From CAWBJO01 sp963789175 (GTDB taxonomy: Bacteria > Pseudomonadota > Alphaproteobacteria > Rhizobiales > Aestuariivirgaceae), in contig CAWBJO010000007.1 of assembly GCA_963789175.1 (NCBI GenBank), positions 186,001-250,000 on the forward strand: a stretch of 64,000 nt of DNA, given 5' to 3'. The stretch's first letter is position 1, and the number at the start of each line of letters is the position of its first letter. A program made the translations under genes and the position numbers. The notes below the pieces were generated by a model. The model was given only the letters and a program-made list of their open reading frames with translations, ran no database searches and was not told the origin of the DNA. Below are positions 52,381 to 61,290 of the stretch, piece by piece.

Positions 52381-52406
52381 TTGACAATCACGATAAAACT
52401 TATAGA
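52381..52406 (+). promoter_or_regulatory. Probable promoter of the sulfate-transport operon
   Basis: TTGACA (52381-52386) is followed by an AT-rich spacer and TATAGA (52401-52406), although the 14-base spacing is short; AGAGAT at 17 bases is the alternative -10. Sulfate genes are commonly controlled by CysB-type LysR proteins, and short spacing would fit an activator-dependent promoter. No such regulator is in the window. Confidence 0.45.
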
Positions 52407-52416
52407 GATTGTCGCC

Positions 52417-52587
52417 ATGAGCAAGCGAGAGCAGTTTTTGGAAGCGACCAGGCAACTCCTGAAGCGCATCGACGTTTTCGGAAGGCCGGCCCGAGCGGAT
52501 GGGGAGGAACTCTTCCTTTCTGCACTCACCGAAGGCGATCTGGCCCGCAGGCGAGCAGGCCGCGGGAGCGAGGCGAGGCATCCCTGA
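52417..52587 (+). CDS. Possible small protein upstream of sbp
   Basis: A 56-codon frame beginning MSKREQFLEATRQLLKRI, a plausible amphipathic helix, and ending in a basic tail. It lies directly after the promoter-like sequence and ends 56 bases before sbp. No good ribosome-binding site precedes it and I know no family, so it may be chance or a leader peptide. Confidence 0.25.
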   Translation: MSKREQFLEATRQLLKRIDVFGRPARADGEELFLSALTEGDLARRRAGRGSEARHP

Positions 52588-52642
52588 CTCGACAGACGGC
52601 AAGTCATCCACCGATTTCAGCGACAAGAAAGAGGAGCATCAG

Positions 52643-53650
52643 ATGATTAGCAGACGCATCGTTCTTTGTCTTGCCACGGCGATGACACTGGCCGCAGCGC
52701 CGATCCATGCGCAGGCGATCGAACTTCTGAACGTTTCCTACGACCCGACGCGGGAACTCTACCAGCAGGTGAACGAGGCGTTCGCCGCGCAATGGAAGCA
52801 GCAGACCGGCGAGGACATCACCATTCAGCAGTCGCATGGCGGCTCGGGCAAGCAGGCCCGCGCGGTGATCGACGGGCTGGAGGCGGATGTCGTGACCCTT
52901 GCTCTTGCCTACGATATCCAGGTGATCGCGGATAAAGGCCTGCTCGCAAAGGATTGGCAGGTGCGGCTCGGAAACAACAGCTCGCCCTACACCTCCACCA
53001 TCGTTTTCCTGGTCCGCAAGGGCAACCCGAAAGCCATCAAGGATTGGAACGACCTCACGAAATCCGGTGTCCAGATCATCACTCCCAACCCGAAGACGTC
53101 GGGCGGAGCGCGCTGGAACTACCTCGCCGCATGGGGCTATGCCCTTCACCACAACAACAATGACGAAGCGGCGGCGCGGAATTTCGTCGCCGATCTCTAC
53201 CGGAACGTGCCCGTACTCGACACCGGCGCACGCGGCTCGACCGTGACGTTCGTCGAGCGCGGCATCGGCGACGTGCTGCTGGCGTGGGAGAACGAGGCCT
53301 TCCTGGCACTCAAAGAGTTCGGTGCGGACAAGTTCGACGTCGTCGTGCCCTCCGAAAGCATCCTTGCCGAACCGCCGGTGGCGGTGGTCGACTCGGTGGT
53401 CGACAAGAAAGGAACGCGCAAGGCGGCCGAGGCCTACCTGCAGTTCCTGTATTCCCCGGAGGGCCAGGAGCTTGCCGCCCAGAACTTCTATCGGCCGCGG
53501 CTGCCGGAGGTTGAAGCCAAGTATGCCGGCCAGTTCCCCAAGATCACCCTGCATACGGTGGATGAGATCGCCGGCGGCTGGAGCAAGGCACAAGCTGCGC
53601 ATTTTGCGGAAGGCGGTATATTCGACCAGATCTACAAGCCCACCAACTAG
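52643..53650 (+). CDS. sbp: Sulfate-binding protein
   Basis: A 335-residue periplasmic protein. The signal peptide (MISRRIVLCLATAMTLAAAPIHA) is followed by the Sbp/CysP signature LLNVSYDPTRELYQQ, SHGGSGKQARAV and PNPKTSGGARWNYLAAWGY, the sulfate-contact segments. The ATG at 52643 has AGAGGAG upstream; the longer frame is not supported. First gene of sbp-cysT-cysW-cysA. Confidence 0.95.
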   Translation: MISRRIVLCLATAMTLAAAPIHAQAIELLNVSYDPTRELYQQVNEAFAAQWKQQTGEDITIQQSHGGSGKQARAVIDGLEADVVTLALAYDIQVIADKGLLAKDWQVRLGNNSSPYTSTIVFLVRKGNPKAIKDWNDLTKSGVQIITPNPKTSGGARWNYLAAWGYALHHNNNDEAAARNFVADLYRNVPVLDTGARGSTVTFVERGIGDVLLAWENEAFLALKEFGADKFDVVVPSESILAEPPVAVVDSVVDKKGTRKAAEAYLQFLYSPEGQELAAQNFYRPRLPEVEAKYAGQFPKITLHTVDEIAGGWSKAQAAHFAEGGIFDQIYKPTN

Positions 53651-53659
53651 GGAGTTCGA

Positions 53660-54508
53660 TTGCCCTCCTTGATTACGGCTTGGCGAAAGCCCAGCGTGAT
53701 ACCCGGCTTCGGTATCACGCTGGGCCTGACACTTTTGTGGCTAGGCACGATCGTGCTCCTGCCCCTGGCGGCACTCGTCCTCAAGGCGACCACGCTCGGA
53801 GTTTTCGGTTTCTTCGAGGCGATCGCCACACCGCGCGTCATGGCCGCCCTGCGCCTCAGCTTCGGACTGTCGCTCGCCGCGGCGGCGATCAATCTGGTGT
53901 TCGGTCTCCTCATCGCCTGGGTGCTGGTGCGTTACGAGTTTCCGCTTCGCCGCCTGGTCAGCGCATTGGTCGACATTCCCTTCGCGCTGCCGACGGCGGT
54001 GGCAGGCATATCGCTGACGTCGATCTACGCGCCGAACGGCATCATCGGATCGCTGCTGGAGCCCATGGGCCTGAAGGTGGCCTTCACGCCGCTCGGCATC
54101 CTGGTGGCCCTCGTATTCATCGGAATTCCGTTCGTGGTGCGGACCGTCGAGCCGGTCCTTAGCGACCTCGACATCGAGGCGGAGGAGGCGGCCCACTGCC
54201 TGGGGGCCGGGAGGCTACAGAGCTTCATGAGGATCATCCTCCCGACGCTCTTTCCGGCGCTGGCAACCGGTTTCGCCCTGGCCTTCGCACGTGCGGTCGG
54301 CGAGTACGGATCGGTCATCTTCATTGCCGGCAACCTGCCGCTAGTGTCGGAGATCGCTCCGCTGCTCATTGTCGTGAAGCTCGAGGAGTTCGAGTACGAG
54401 CAGGCGACCGCTATCGCCGTGGCCATGCTTTTCGTGGCGCTCCTCATTCTACTGGCTATCAACCTCGTGCAGGCTTGGGCGCGTCGGCGGATGGGGGCCA
54501 ATTCATGA
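53660..54508 (+). CDS. cysT: Sulfate ABC transporter permease CysT
   Basis: A 282-residue permease with six helices. It starts at a TTG (53660) with GGGAG five bases upstream, only nine bases after sbp. The EAA loop EEAAHCLGAGRLQSFMRIILP and the helix FALAFARAVGEYGSVIFIAGN are typical of CysT. An ATGA junction joins it to cysW. Confidence 0.94.
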   Translation: MPSLITAWRKPSVIPGFGITLGLTLLWLGTIVLLPLAALVLKATTLGVFGFFEAIATPRVMAALRLSFGLSLAAAAINLVFGLLIAWVLVRYEFPLRRLVSALVDIPFALPTAVAGISLTSIYAPNGIIGSLLEPMGLKVAFTPLGILVALVFIGIPFVVRTVEPVLSDLDIEAEEAAHCLGAGRLQSFMRIILPTLFPALATGFALAFARAVGEYGSVIFIAGNLPLVSEIAPLLIVVKLEEFEYEQATAIAVAMLFVALLILLAINLVQAWARRRMGANS

Positions 54509-55347
54509 TTCGCCCGTCGGTCCGCGAAGATCCGATCCATCTCAGGGTCGTCCTCATAGCGGTTGCGATCATGTTCCTCGGCCTGTTCATCGGGCTGCCG
54601 CTGATCATGGTCTTCGCACAGGCCCTGGCGCGCGGCTGGGCCGCATATTTCGAGGCGCTCAGCGACCCGGTCGCCTTGAAGGCCATTCGGCTCACGCTGC
54701 TCACGGCCGCGATCGCCGTGCCCGTCAACCTCGTGTTCGGTGTGATAGCGGCATGGGCAATCGCCAAGTTTTCGTTTCGCGGCAAGAGCTTCCTCATCAC
54801 TCTCATCGACCTGCCGTTCTCCGTATCGCCGGTCATCGCCGGTCTCATCTACGTGCTGCTTTTCGGGCTGCAGGGCTGGCTCGGTCCGTGGCTCAAGGAA
54901 CATGACATCAAGATCATCTTCGCGGTTCCCGGCATCGTGCTCGCCACGATGTTCGTGACCTTTCCCTTCGTGGCACGCGAAATCATTCCCCTGATGGAAG
55001 AGCAGGGGACCGAGGACGAGGAGGCGGCATTGTCGCTCGGCGCGTCGGGACTGCAGACCTTCTTCCGCATCACGCTTCCCAATATCCGCTGGGGGCTTCT
55101 CTACGGGATCCTTCTCTGCAACGCCCGCGCGATGGGCGAATTCGGAGCGGTATCCGTGGTCTCCGGCCACATTCGCGGGCTCACCAACACCATGCCGCTG
55201 CACATCGAGATTCTCTACAACGAGTACAATTTCACCGCGGCCTTCGCCGTGGCATCGCTGCTCGCGATGCTGGCGCTCCTGACACTCATCGCCCAGAGCA
55301 TGCTCGAATGGAAGCGCGCCAAGCCACAGGGAGGGGCGAAGCGATGA
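54505..55347 (+). CDS. cysW: Sulfate ABC transporter permease CysW
   Basis: A 280-residue second permease. Landmarks are FPFVAREIIPLMEEQGTEDEEAA and AMGEFGAVSVVSGHIRG, the latter diagnostic for CysW. It overlaps cysT and cysA by ATGA junctions, so the three are translationally coupled. Confidence 0.95.
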   Translation: MIRPSVREDPIHLRVVLIAVAIMFLGLFIGLPLIMVFAQALARGWAAYFEALSDPVALKAIRLTLLTAAIAVPVNLVFGVIAAWAIAKFSFRGKSFLITLIDLPFSVSPVIAGLIYVLLFGLQGWLGPWLKEHDIKIIFAVPGIVLATMFVTFPFVAREIIPLMEEQGTEDEEAALSLGASGLQTFFRITLPNIRWGLLYGILLCNARAMGEFGAVSVVSGHIRGLTNTMPLHIEILYNEYNFTAAFAVASLLAMLALLTLIAQSMLEWKRAKPQGGAKR

Positions 55348-56384
55348 CCATCGACGCCATCGACGTCACCAAGCGGTTCGACGATTTCGTCGCGCTCCGG
55401 TCGGTCAGCCTGTCGGTCAACCGCGGAGAGCTGCTGGCGCTGCTCGGCCCGTCGGGGTCGGGGAAGACCACTCTCCTCAGAATCATCGCCGGGCTCGACT
55501 TCCCCGACGTCGGCGACGTCCGGATCGACGAGCGCAGTGTCCTGCGCGTGAACGCGCGCGACCGTGGGGTGGGGTTCGTCTTCCAGCACTATGCGCTGTT
55601 CCGCCACATGAGCGTGTTCGACAACGTCGCCTTCGGACTGACCGTTCGGCCGCGCGGCGAACGGCCGACGCGGCCGCAAATTGCCGAGCGCGTGAACGAG
55701 CTCCTGCAGCTCGTCCAAATCTCCCGCCTGGCGCACCGCTTTCCCTCCGAACTTTCCGGCGGGCAGCGCCAGCGCGTCGCGCTGGCGCGGGCGCTCGCGA
55801 TCGCACCGAGGGTGCTGCTCCTCGACGAGCCGTTCGGGGCGCTCGACACCAAGGTCCGCAAGGAGCTGCGCCGGTGGCTGCGGCGGCTCAACGAGGAGAT
55901 GGGGATGACGTCGATCTTCGTCACCCACGACCAGGAGGAGGCGATGGAAATCGCCGACCGGGTCGTGGTGATGAGCCACGGGAAAATCGAGCAGGCCGGC
56001 ACGCCCAGCGAAATCTACGACAGCCCCGCCAACCCGTTCGTCTGCCAGTTCCTGGGCAGCGTCAACGCCATCGAGGCGAAGGTGGCCGGGCGCCGACTGG
56101 CACACCCGGCCATCCGGCTCGACGAGCTCAGAATTCCCGCCGGTGCGCGAAAGCCGGGTACGGTCTTCGTGCGCCCCCACGATATCGAGATCCGCCCGGA
56201 TGCGAAGAGCGTCACCGCCGTGAGGTTCATCTCGACGGTGGGGCCGATCGCCCGGATCGACGTCGAAGCCGAGGGGCTGGAGCACCCCCTCGAGGTGGAA
56301 GTTGCCTCGAACCGCCTGGCGGCGCTCGGCCTCGAGCCCGGCTCGAAGGTCCGCCTCACGGCCCTCAAAGGGCACATCTACTAG
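55344..56384 (+). CDS. cysA: Sulfate ABC transporter ATP-binding protein CysA
   Basis: A 346-residue ATPase. Walker A is GPSGSGKTT, the signature LSGGQRQR, Walker B VLLLDEPFGALD and the switch FVTHDQEEAMEIADR. A C-terminal TOBE domain follows from about 240 (VRPHDIEI). Last gene of the sulfate importer; it also could serve thiosulfate. Confidence 0.95.
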   Translation: MTIDAIDVTKRFDDFVALRSVSLSVNRGELLALLGPSGSGKTTLLRIIAGLDFPDVGDVRIDERSVLRVNARDRGVGFVFQHYALFRHMSVFDNVAFGLTVRPRGERPTRPQIAERVNELLQLVQISRLAHRFPSELSGGQRQRVALARALAIAPRVLLLDEPFGALDTKVRKELRRWLRRLNEEMGMTSIFVTHDQEEAMEIADRVVVMSHGKIEQAGTPSEIYDSPANPFVCQFLGSVNAIEAKVAGRRLAHPAIRLDELRIPAGARKPGTVFVRPHDIEIRPDAKSVTAVRFISTVGPIARIDVEAEGLEHPLEVEVASNRLAALGLEPGSKVRLTALKGHIY

Positions 56385-56402
56385 CGGCGAGGCGGCGCGC
56401 CG

Positions 56403-56759
56403 TCAGCCGTCGACGATGACCTTGAAGCCGCCGTAGGACATGCGTTTCATGTCGAACGGCATGGTCTTGGGATCCATGTTCGCCATCTCGGGATCCTTCA
56501 TCATCCGCGCATTGGCGCGATTGCGATCCGCCTTCGATTTGTAGACGATCCACGAAAAGACGATGGTCTCGCTAGGCTTCGGCTTGACCAGGCGCGGGAA
56601 GGGCACGCCGAACTTCGACTTGAGGTCGTCGGCCACGCATTCCTTCACTTCGAGTGCACCGTACTTGCGGAACAACGGTGCCGCCTGGGCGGCGATCTTG
56701 CGATAGGCGTTGATCTTCTTCTTCGGCACGACGAGCAGAAATCCGTCCACGTAAGCCAT
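56403..56759 (-). CDS. DUF1428 family protein
   Basis: A 118-residue protein of the DUF1428 (YbaA-like) family with a dimeric alpha-beta barrel fold. The start MAYVDGFLLVVPKKK and the core VFSWIVYKSKADRNRANARMM are diagnostic. GAGGAG lies six bases before the ATG at 56759. It converges on cysA with 18 bases between stops. Function unknown. Confidence 0.92.
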   Translation of the reverse strand: MAYVDGFLLVVPKKKINAYRKIAAQAAPLFRKYGALEVKECVADDLKSKFGVPFPRLVKPKPSETIVFSWIVYKSKADRNRANARMMKDPEMANMDPKTMPFDMKRMSYGGFKVIVDG

Positions 56760-56922
56760 GTTAAACTCCTCTTCACCCGCAATGTGCTCGTGCACGGTGG
56801 ATGTGGCCACTTTTGGGCAGGGGCCCTCGGATCGCCCAGGCGTCCCGAAGCCGCCAATGGATTGACAATTCGCGACAGGCGGAGAAAGAACTAACCGGCA
56901 ACACAATCGCGCAGGACCGCTC

Positions 56923-57584
56923 ATGGCATCCGTCTCCGATCAAGGCCAAAGAGAAGAGAAGCAGATCGCCGAGCTGCTGCGGGACGAGGAATTTCACTAC
57001 CAAAGCATTGTCCTGCCCGGGGAGTCCGCACGTCCGGAAACGATCGATCCAATACACTGGACAAGATCCTCCCCGCCGACATGACGGGCAAGACGGTCCT
57101 CGACATCGGCTGCCGCTACGGGTTCTTCTCCTTCGAGGCGGCGCGGCGCGGCGCGAAGTCGGTCGTCGGGCTCGACTTCGACACGGATGCATTGTCGAAG
57201 GCGCGCAAGATCGCGGCGCTGAGCAAGCTCAACGTCGCGTTCCGTGAAGGCGACATCTCCAAGGCACCCATCGAGGCGCCCTCGACGTGCTGGATCTGGC
57301 GCGAAGCGTTGCGTCGCTGACCCTCGTGAGCTCGCCTGCCGACTTGCAAACGCGGTGGTTCCAGCGCGAGACCGCCCCTAGGACCTATTTCGGCCTCTAC
57401 TCCCAAGCGGTCGAAGAAGCTTCACAAGGCATTGCAGGATCGCCGAAAGGTGGTCGAGTTCTACGACCGGTGGCTGGACTTCCTTGCCGCCCGGCCGGGC
57501 CGCCACCATCTCTTCATCACCCGCAACGGAGCGGAGCACATCCACCCCGTCGGCGACTGGAGAGACCTGCGCGATTCCATCTGA
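56923..57584 (+). pseudogene. SAM-dependent methyltransferase, multiply frameshifted
   Basis: Coherent protein sequence passes through several frames. From the ATG at 56923 (EEKQIAELLRDEEFHYQSIVLPG) it shifts at a run of four G (57019-57022) to GNDRSNTLDKILPADMTGKTVLDIGCRYGFFS, where the SAM loop DIGCRYG lies. It shifts again near 57275 and again between 57385 and 57420, ending with KKLHKALQDRRKVVEFYDRWLDFL to the stop at 57584. One missing G repairs the first break, but the central part also appears shortened. This looks more like real decay than the single-base events elsewhere. Confidence 0.75.
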
Positions 57585-57597
57585 GACGAGCGTAGGG

Positions 57598-59034
57598 TCA
57601 GCGCGCCATGGCGAAATAGATCTCGCGCTTGCCGCCCTTCAGCGGCCGCCTGTCCCGGATCTCGAAGCGCTTCGCGAGCTCTGCCTCGAAAATTTCCGGC
57701 CGATAGTCCTCGTACTGGTCGTCCTTGTTGCGCAGAAGCTTTTGGACCATCTCGTCGTCCCGGCCGACGAACTCGATGACCAGCGACGTCCCGAGCCCGG
57801 CGAGCCAAGCGATGAACTCGGCGAGGGGGATGTTGGAGCCGATCACGATGTGATGGATGAGCGCCAGGCACAGCGTCAGCTCCGGCTTGCCGCGCTCCGG
57901 CAAGGACTTGCGCTCCAGCCCGCGCCAGCCCTGGCTCGGCGACGGATCGGACAGGTCGACGACGAGCGGCAGAATTTTCGCCCGGTCGGGCCGTGACTGC
58001 TGCGCCCGATAGAGGCGTTCGATGGCCATCCAGTCGCCATCCATGGACACGACGTAGTCGGCATGCTCGCCGGCAATGCGCGAGAAAGTGCCCGTGTTGC
58101 AGCCCAAATCCCAAACGAGCCGCCAGCGCCGATGCGCCGCCGCGGCGCCGACGAAGGCGCGTTTCGTTTCGAAGTCGTCGCCGTCGTAGCTATGGGTACG
58201 GTCGTAGTCGGCCCATTCGGTCTTGGCGCCGCTCGGGCTCAGGCGCGTTACGATTGCCTTCAGGCCCTGGACGTTACGGTCGATCAGCCCCTTGCGAAAG
58301 CCGGCTTGCGCCAGGGACTGCCGGACATTCGCTTCTCCCTGCGAGTAGCGGCGCTGCAGCGCGTTCTGCATCACCACGTGCAAGAGAACTCCTGGCCTCG
58401 CCAGGTCGCGCACCGACATGAGCGCGCGTAGTCCTTCCGCTGGAATCCCGTCGATGCTGCCGCGCAGCCAGGAACGATACTCCACGCCCTTGTAGGCTTG
58501 CAGCATCAGCGGATAGAGGAACAGCTCGCAGAACTGCCGGTATCCGATCCAGGGCTGGCCCTCCGGCAGGATTTCGAAGGAGGGGATGTCGATGAAGACG
58601 GGCCGGGCGCCGTTCCATTGCACGTTGTAAGGGGAGGAATCTTTCAAGATCATTCCCTCGTTCAACGCCTCGCCCATCAGCTCCAGGTGCAGCAACGCGG
58701 CATCCTTCAGCATCCCGAACGTCCATTCGTAGGGGTAGGAAACGAACGGAATTCGTTGATGCTCCAGGACGGCGGCCCAGTTCTTCGCACTTTCTCCCAG
58801 AGGGTCCTTCGCACGCTCCGTGCGGACGATCGTTCCCGCCGCGATCCGATCGCGAAAGAATTGGCATCCGGAGAGCCGTTCCCAGTTCTGCAACGCCTTG
58901 GCGCTGATGCCGCGCAGAACGCTGGAGTCGCGATAGAACACCGCGCCGTTTCGGTCGCGATAGGAGCCGGGCTCGACAGTCAAATCCGAACGATCCTGCT
59001 TTCCACCGCCTCCATTGCCGGAAGGAGCGAGCAT
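57598..59034 (-). CDS. Class I SAM-dependent methyltransferase with N-terminal kinase-like region
   Basis: A 478-residue protein. The N-terminal half resembles a lipid- or sugar-linked kinase-like domain (MILKDSSPYNVQWNGARPVFIDIPSFE has the order of a catalytic loop), and the C-terminal half has a Rossmann methyltransferase core: LVWDLGCNTGTFSRIAG (about 310-325), then DGDWMAIE. I know similar proteins as NoeA-like nodulation methyltransferases. The ATG at 59034 has GAGGAA nine bases upstream; an ATG at 59121 would overlap the small membrane protein gene. Substrate unknown; a surface glycan or lipid is plausible given its neighbours. Confidence 0.85.
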   Translation of the reverse strand: MLAPSGNGGGGKQDRSDLTVEPGSYRDRNGAVFYRDSSVLRGISAKALQNWERLSGCQFFRDRIAAGTIVRTERAKDPLGESAKNWAAVLEHQRIPFVSYPYEWTFGMLKDAALLHLELMGEALNEGMILKDSSPYNVQWNGARPVFIDIPSFEILPEGQPWIGYRQFCELFLYPLMLQAYKGVEYRSWLRGSIDGIPAEGLRALMSVRDLARPGVLLHVVMQNALQRRYSQGEANVRQSLAQAGFRKGLIDRNVQGLKAIVTRLSPSGAKTEWADYDRTHSYDGDDFETKRAFVGAAAAHRRWRLVWDLGCNTGTFSRIAGEHADYVVSMDGDWMAIERLYRAQQSRPDRAKILPLVVDLSDPSPSQGWRGLERKSLPERGKPELTLCLALIHHIVIGSNIPLAEFIAWLAGLGTSLVIEFVGRDDEMVQKLLRNKDDQYEDYRPEIFEAELAKRFEIRDRRPLKGGKREIYFAMAR

Positions 59035-59080
59035 GCCGCGATATTCCTCAATGGTGCGTCCCTCGCGATGGCTCTTGCCG

Positions 59081-59332
59081 TCAGCGTCGCCCGTGACGGT
59101 CGGCCTCGGCAATGGCTGCATCCTTCTCCCGCTTCCGCAGCCCCACCAGCATCAGGAGCTTGTGCCAGTAGAATTTTCCGACCAGAGCCAGTCCGGCAAT
59201 GCCGCCAAGCAACACCTGGAGGGCCATGCTTCCGGTTCCCGGATCAAGGTACGCATGGGCCGACGACGTCGTCGCTCCAACGAGCAGGGCGGCGAACGCG
59301 AGACGGAAGGCCTGAGCGGATAGTGTCTGCAT
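59081..59332 (-). CDS. Small membrane protein with YLDPGTGS motif
   Basis: An 83-residue protein with a signal peptide-like N-terminus ending near SSAHA, then YLDPGTGSMALQVLLGGIAG and a hydrophobic segment running to LVGKFYWHKLLMLVG, ending in a charged tail. The YLDPGTGS segment after the signal is, in my experience, a recurring feature of small proteins beside methyltransferase and alkaline-phosphatase-fold membrane genes. The ATG at 59332 is preferred over one at 59350. Function unknown. Confidence 0.82.
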   Translation of the reverse strand: MQTLSAQAFRLAFAALLVGATTSSAHAYLDPGTGSMALQVLLGGIAGLALVGKFYWHKLLMLVGLRKREKDAAIAEADRHGRR

Positions 59333-59522
59333 GTCATAACTCCCGAACAAAACGGTATTTGTGTAGGCGGCTTGCCAGCTTAGGAGGGAACGCCTATCGT
59401 TACAAGAAGTTCACTGGATCGTCGCCAATCCGTCGCGAAGGCTTCTAGGTGCGTCTCGCCAAGGACCGAGGCTGTTCCCTCAGCGGCTGCACGTCCCAGC
59501 TGTAGGATTGGTACCGAAACAC

Positions 59523-61217
59523 ATGGCGCACCATCGGTCGACAGACGCGGCTCCGTCGGAGGAAGTCGCCGAGGATCCGCCCGCCGCTGCCGCTCGGCCA
59601 GCGACGGCGGACCGGCCGACGTCGCAAGCGGGCATTGCCGATTCTCCGCTCCATCCGTTCCTATTCGCCGCATTCTCGGTTATCGCGCCCTATGCGGCCA
59701 ACCTCCGCGAAACGTCCCTTGGCGACATCGCGACGCCGCTGATCGTGGTGACGGCGGCCGCCGCGCTTCTTTTCGCCGCCTTCGGCCGGCTTGTCGGACG
59801 TTACGGCCCGCGAGCCGCACTGCTGACCAGCATCCTGCTCGCCGGCACGATCTTCCACCTGGATCTCTTCTCGTGGGTACACCGGCATCTTGGAGGCCTA
59901 GTCCCGTTCACTGCAGCCATACCTGTGACCCTCCTGTCCATGGCCGTGCTCTTGGCGATCGTTGCCACGGCGCGCTTCAGCCTGACGGTGCCGAATGCGA
60001 TCCTAAACGGCGTGGCGTTCGTCCTGCTGGCGCAGCCGGTGTGGCAGGCGGGCTCCTACGAGCTGCGGCGGTGGCAGGACGAGGGATCATCGACGGCTTC
60101 CCAGGCCGCCGGCCCGGCGGCCGATGGCGCCGGCGGGGGCTCCGCGCTTGCGGCGTCGCCGCCCGGGCAAGCGCAGCCGGATATCTACTATTTCATCTTC
60201 GACCGCTATGGATCGAACGCGACACTGGCGCGCGAGTTCGGCTTCGACAATGGCGGGCTCACGCGCTTTCTCGAGAGGCAGGGCTTCTACGTCGCCACGG
60301 AGAGCCGAGCCAACTACCTGAAGACGGCACCGTCACTCGCCTCGACCTTCAACATGGACTACATCAACTTCCTCGCGCGCGACAGACGCGCGAAATATGG
60401 CGACTGGCATCCCTTGTACGACATGCTGAGGGATCACAAGGTCGGCCGGTTCCTCAAGTCAAAAGGCTACCACTTCATCCAGATCGGCTCCTGGTGGAAT
60501 CCGACCGAGCACAACCCCTTCGCCGATGAAAGCTACAGCTTCGGCGTTTCGGAATTCGTATGGCTCTACATGCGGAAGACGCTCGTCCCGCCGCTCCTCG
60601 AAGCCGTCGCGCCGGGAAGCGGCCTTGCTCGCAGCCTCGCATGGGATGCCGGCCAGTGCCGGCGGGTGCCGATGCAGTTCGAGACGGTGAAAGCGGTCGG
60701 CGAGCGTCCGGAGCCCACCTTCACCTTCATCCACGTGCTTCTTCCGCATGAGCCTTTCGTCTTCGACGCGAACGGACGGTGTCACACCGCCGAGTGGAGC
60801 TGGAGGATCGGCGTCCGGCCCGGCTATGTGGGGCAGGTCCGCTATGCCAATCGTCTGATCGAGGATACGGTCTCAAGCCTGCTGGGGCGCGATGGACCGA
60901 AGCCCATCATCATCATCCAGGCCGACGAAGGCCCATTTCCGGAGCGCTATCGCCTAGACAACCGGTCGTGGGAAAAGGCGACCAAGGCGGAGCTGCAGAT
61001 GAAGATGGGAATTCTGAATGCCTACTATTTTCCGGATGGTGACTATCGCGATCTCTATCGCTCGATAAGCTCGGTGAATACGTTTCGCGTCGTCTTCAAC
61101 AAGCATTTCGGAACCGACCTCGAACTGCTGGCCGACCGCATCTACGCATTTCCGGACGTGTTCCGAATCTACGATTTCTACGACATCACCGACATCGCCG
61201 GAGCCGCGGCAGATTGA
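59523..61217 (+). CDS. Alkaline-phosphatase-fold membrane protein (sulfatase/LTA-synthase-like)
   Basis: A 564-residue protein. Several transmembrane helices occupy about residues 40-175 (LFAAFSVIAPYAANL; LTSILLAGTIFHLDLF), followed by an extracytoplasmic domain starting QPDIYYFIFDRYGSNATL with the metal-binding Asp, and a likely nucleophile Thr in NYLKTAPSLASTFNM. Late metal-site text is FIHVLLPHEPFVFD. The family includes phosphoethanolamine and glycerophosphate transferases. The ATG at 59523 is chosen; a TTG at 59508 adds five residues. Divergent from the small protein and methyltransferase, suggesting a common envelope-decoration role. Confidence 0.87.
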   Translation: MAHHRSTDAAPSEEVAEDPPAAAARPATADRPTSQAGIADSPLHPFLFAAFSVIAPYAANLRETSLGDIATPLIVVTAAAALLFAAFGRLVGRYGPRAALLTSILLAGTIFHLDLFSWVHRHLGGLVPFTAAIPVTLLSMAVLLAIVATARFSLTVPNAILNGVAFVLLAQPVWQAGSYELRRWQDEGSSTASQAAGPAADGAGGGSALAASPPGQAQPDIYYFIFDRYGSNATLAREFGFDNGGLTRFLERQGFYVATESRANYLKTAPSLASTFNMDYINFLARDRRAKYGDWHPLYDMLRDHKVGRFLKSKGYHFIQIGSWWNPTEHNPFADESYSFGVSEFVWLYMRKTLVPPLLEAVAPGSGLARSLAWDAGQCRRVPMQFETVKAVGERPEPTFTFIHVLLPHEPFVFDANGRCHTAEWSWRIGVRPGYVGQVRYANRLIEDTVSSLLGRDGPKPIIIIQADEGPFPERYRLDNRSWEKATKAELQMKMGILNAYYFPDGDYRDLYRSISSVNTFRVVFNKHFGTDLELLADRIYAFPDVFRIYDFYDITDIAGAAAD

Positions 61218-61290
61218 GCGCCGGCCGCGCGCTATCGATGATTCCAGCTAGCTTCAAACATCTGTCACAAAGTAGCGGCATGACACCCCT

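Larger units (their letters stand above)
52220..52642. other. Upstream region of the sulfate importer
   Basis: This 423-base stretch has no certain gene. It contains a TTGACA promoter-like sequence at 52381, a doubtful 56-codon reading frame (52417-52587) and the AGAGGAG ribosome-binding site of sbp. The stretch 52370-52410 is distinctly AT-rich (TATAAAACTTATAG-like), as expected for a regulated promoter. Confidence 0.5.
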
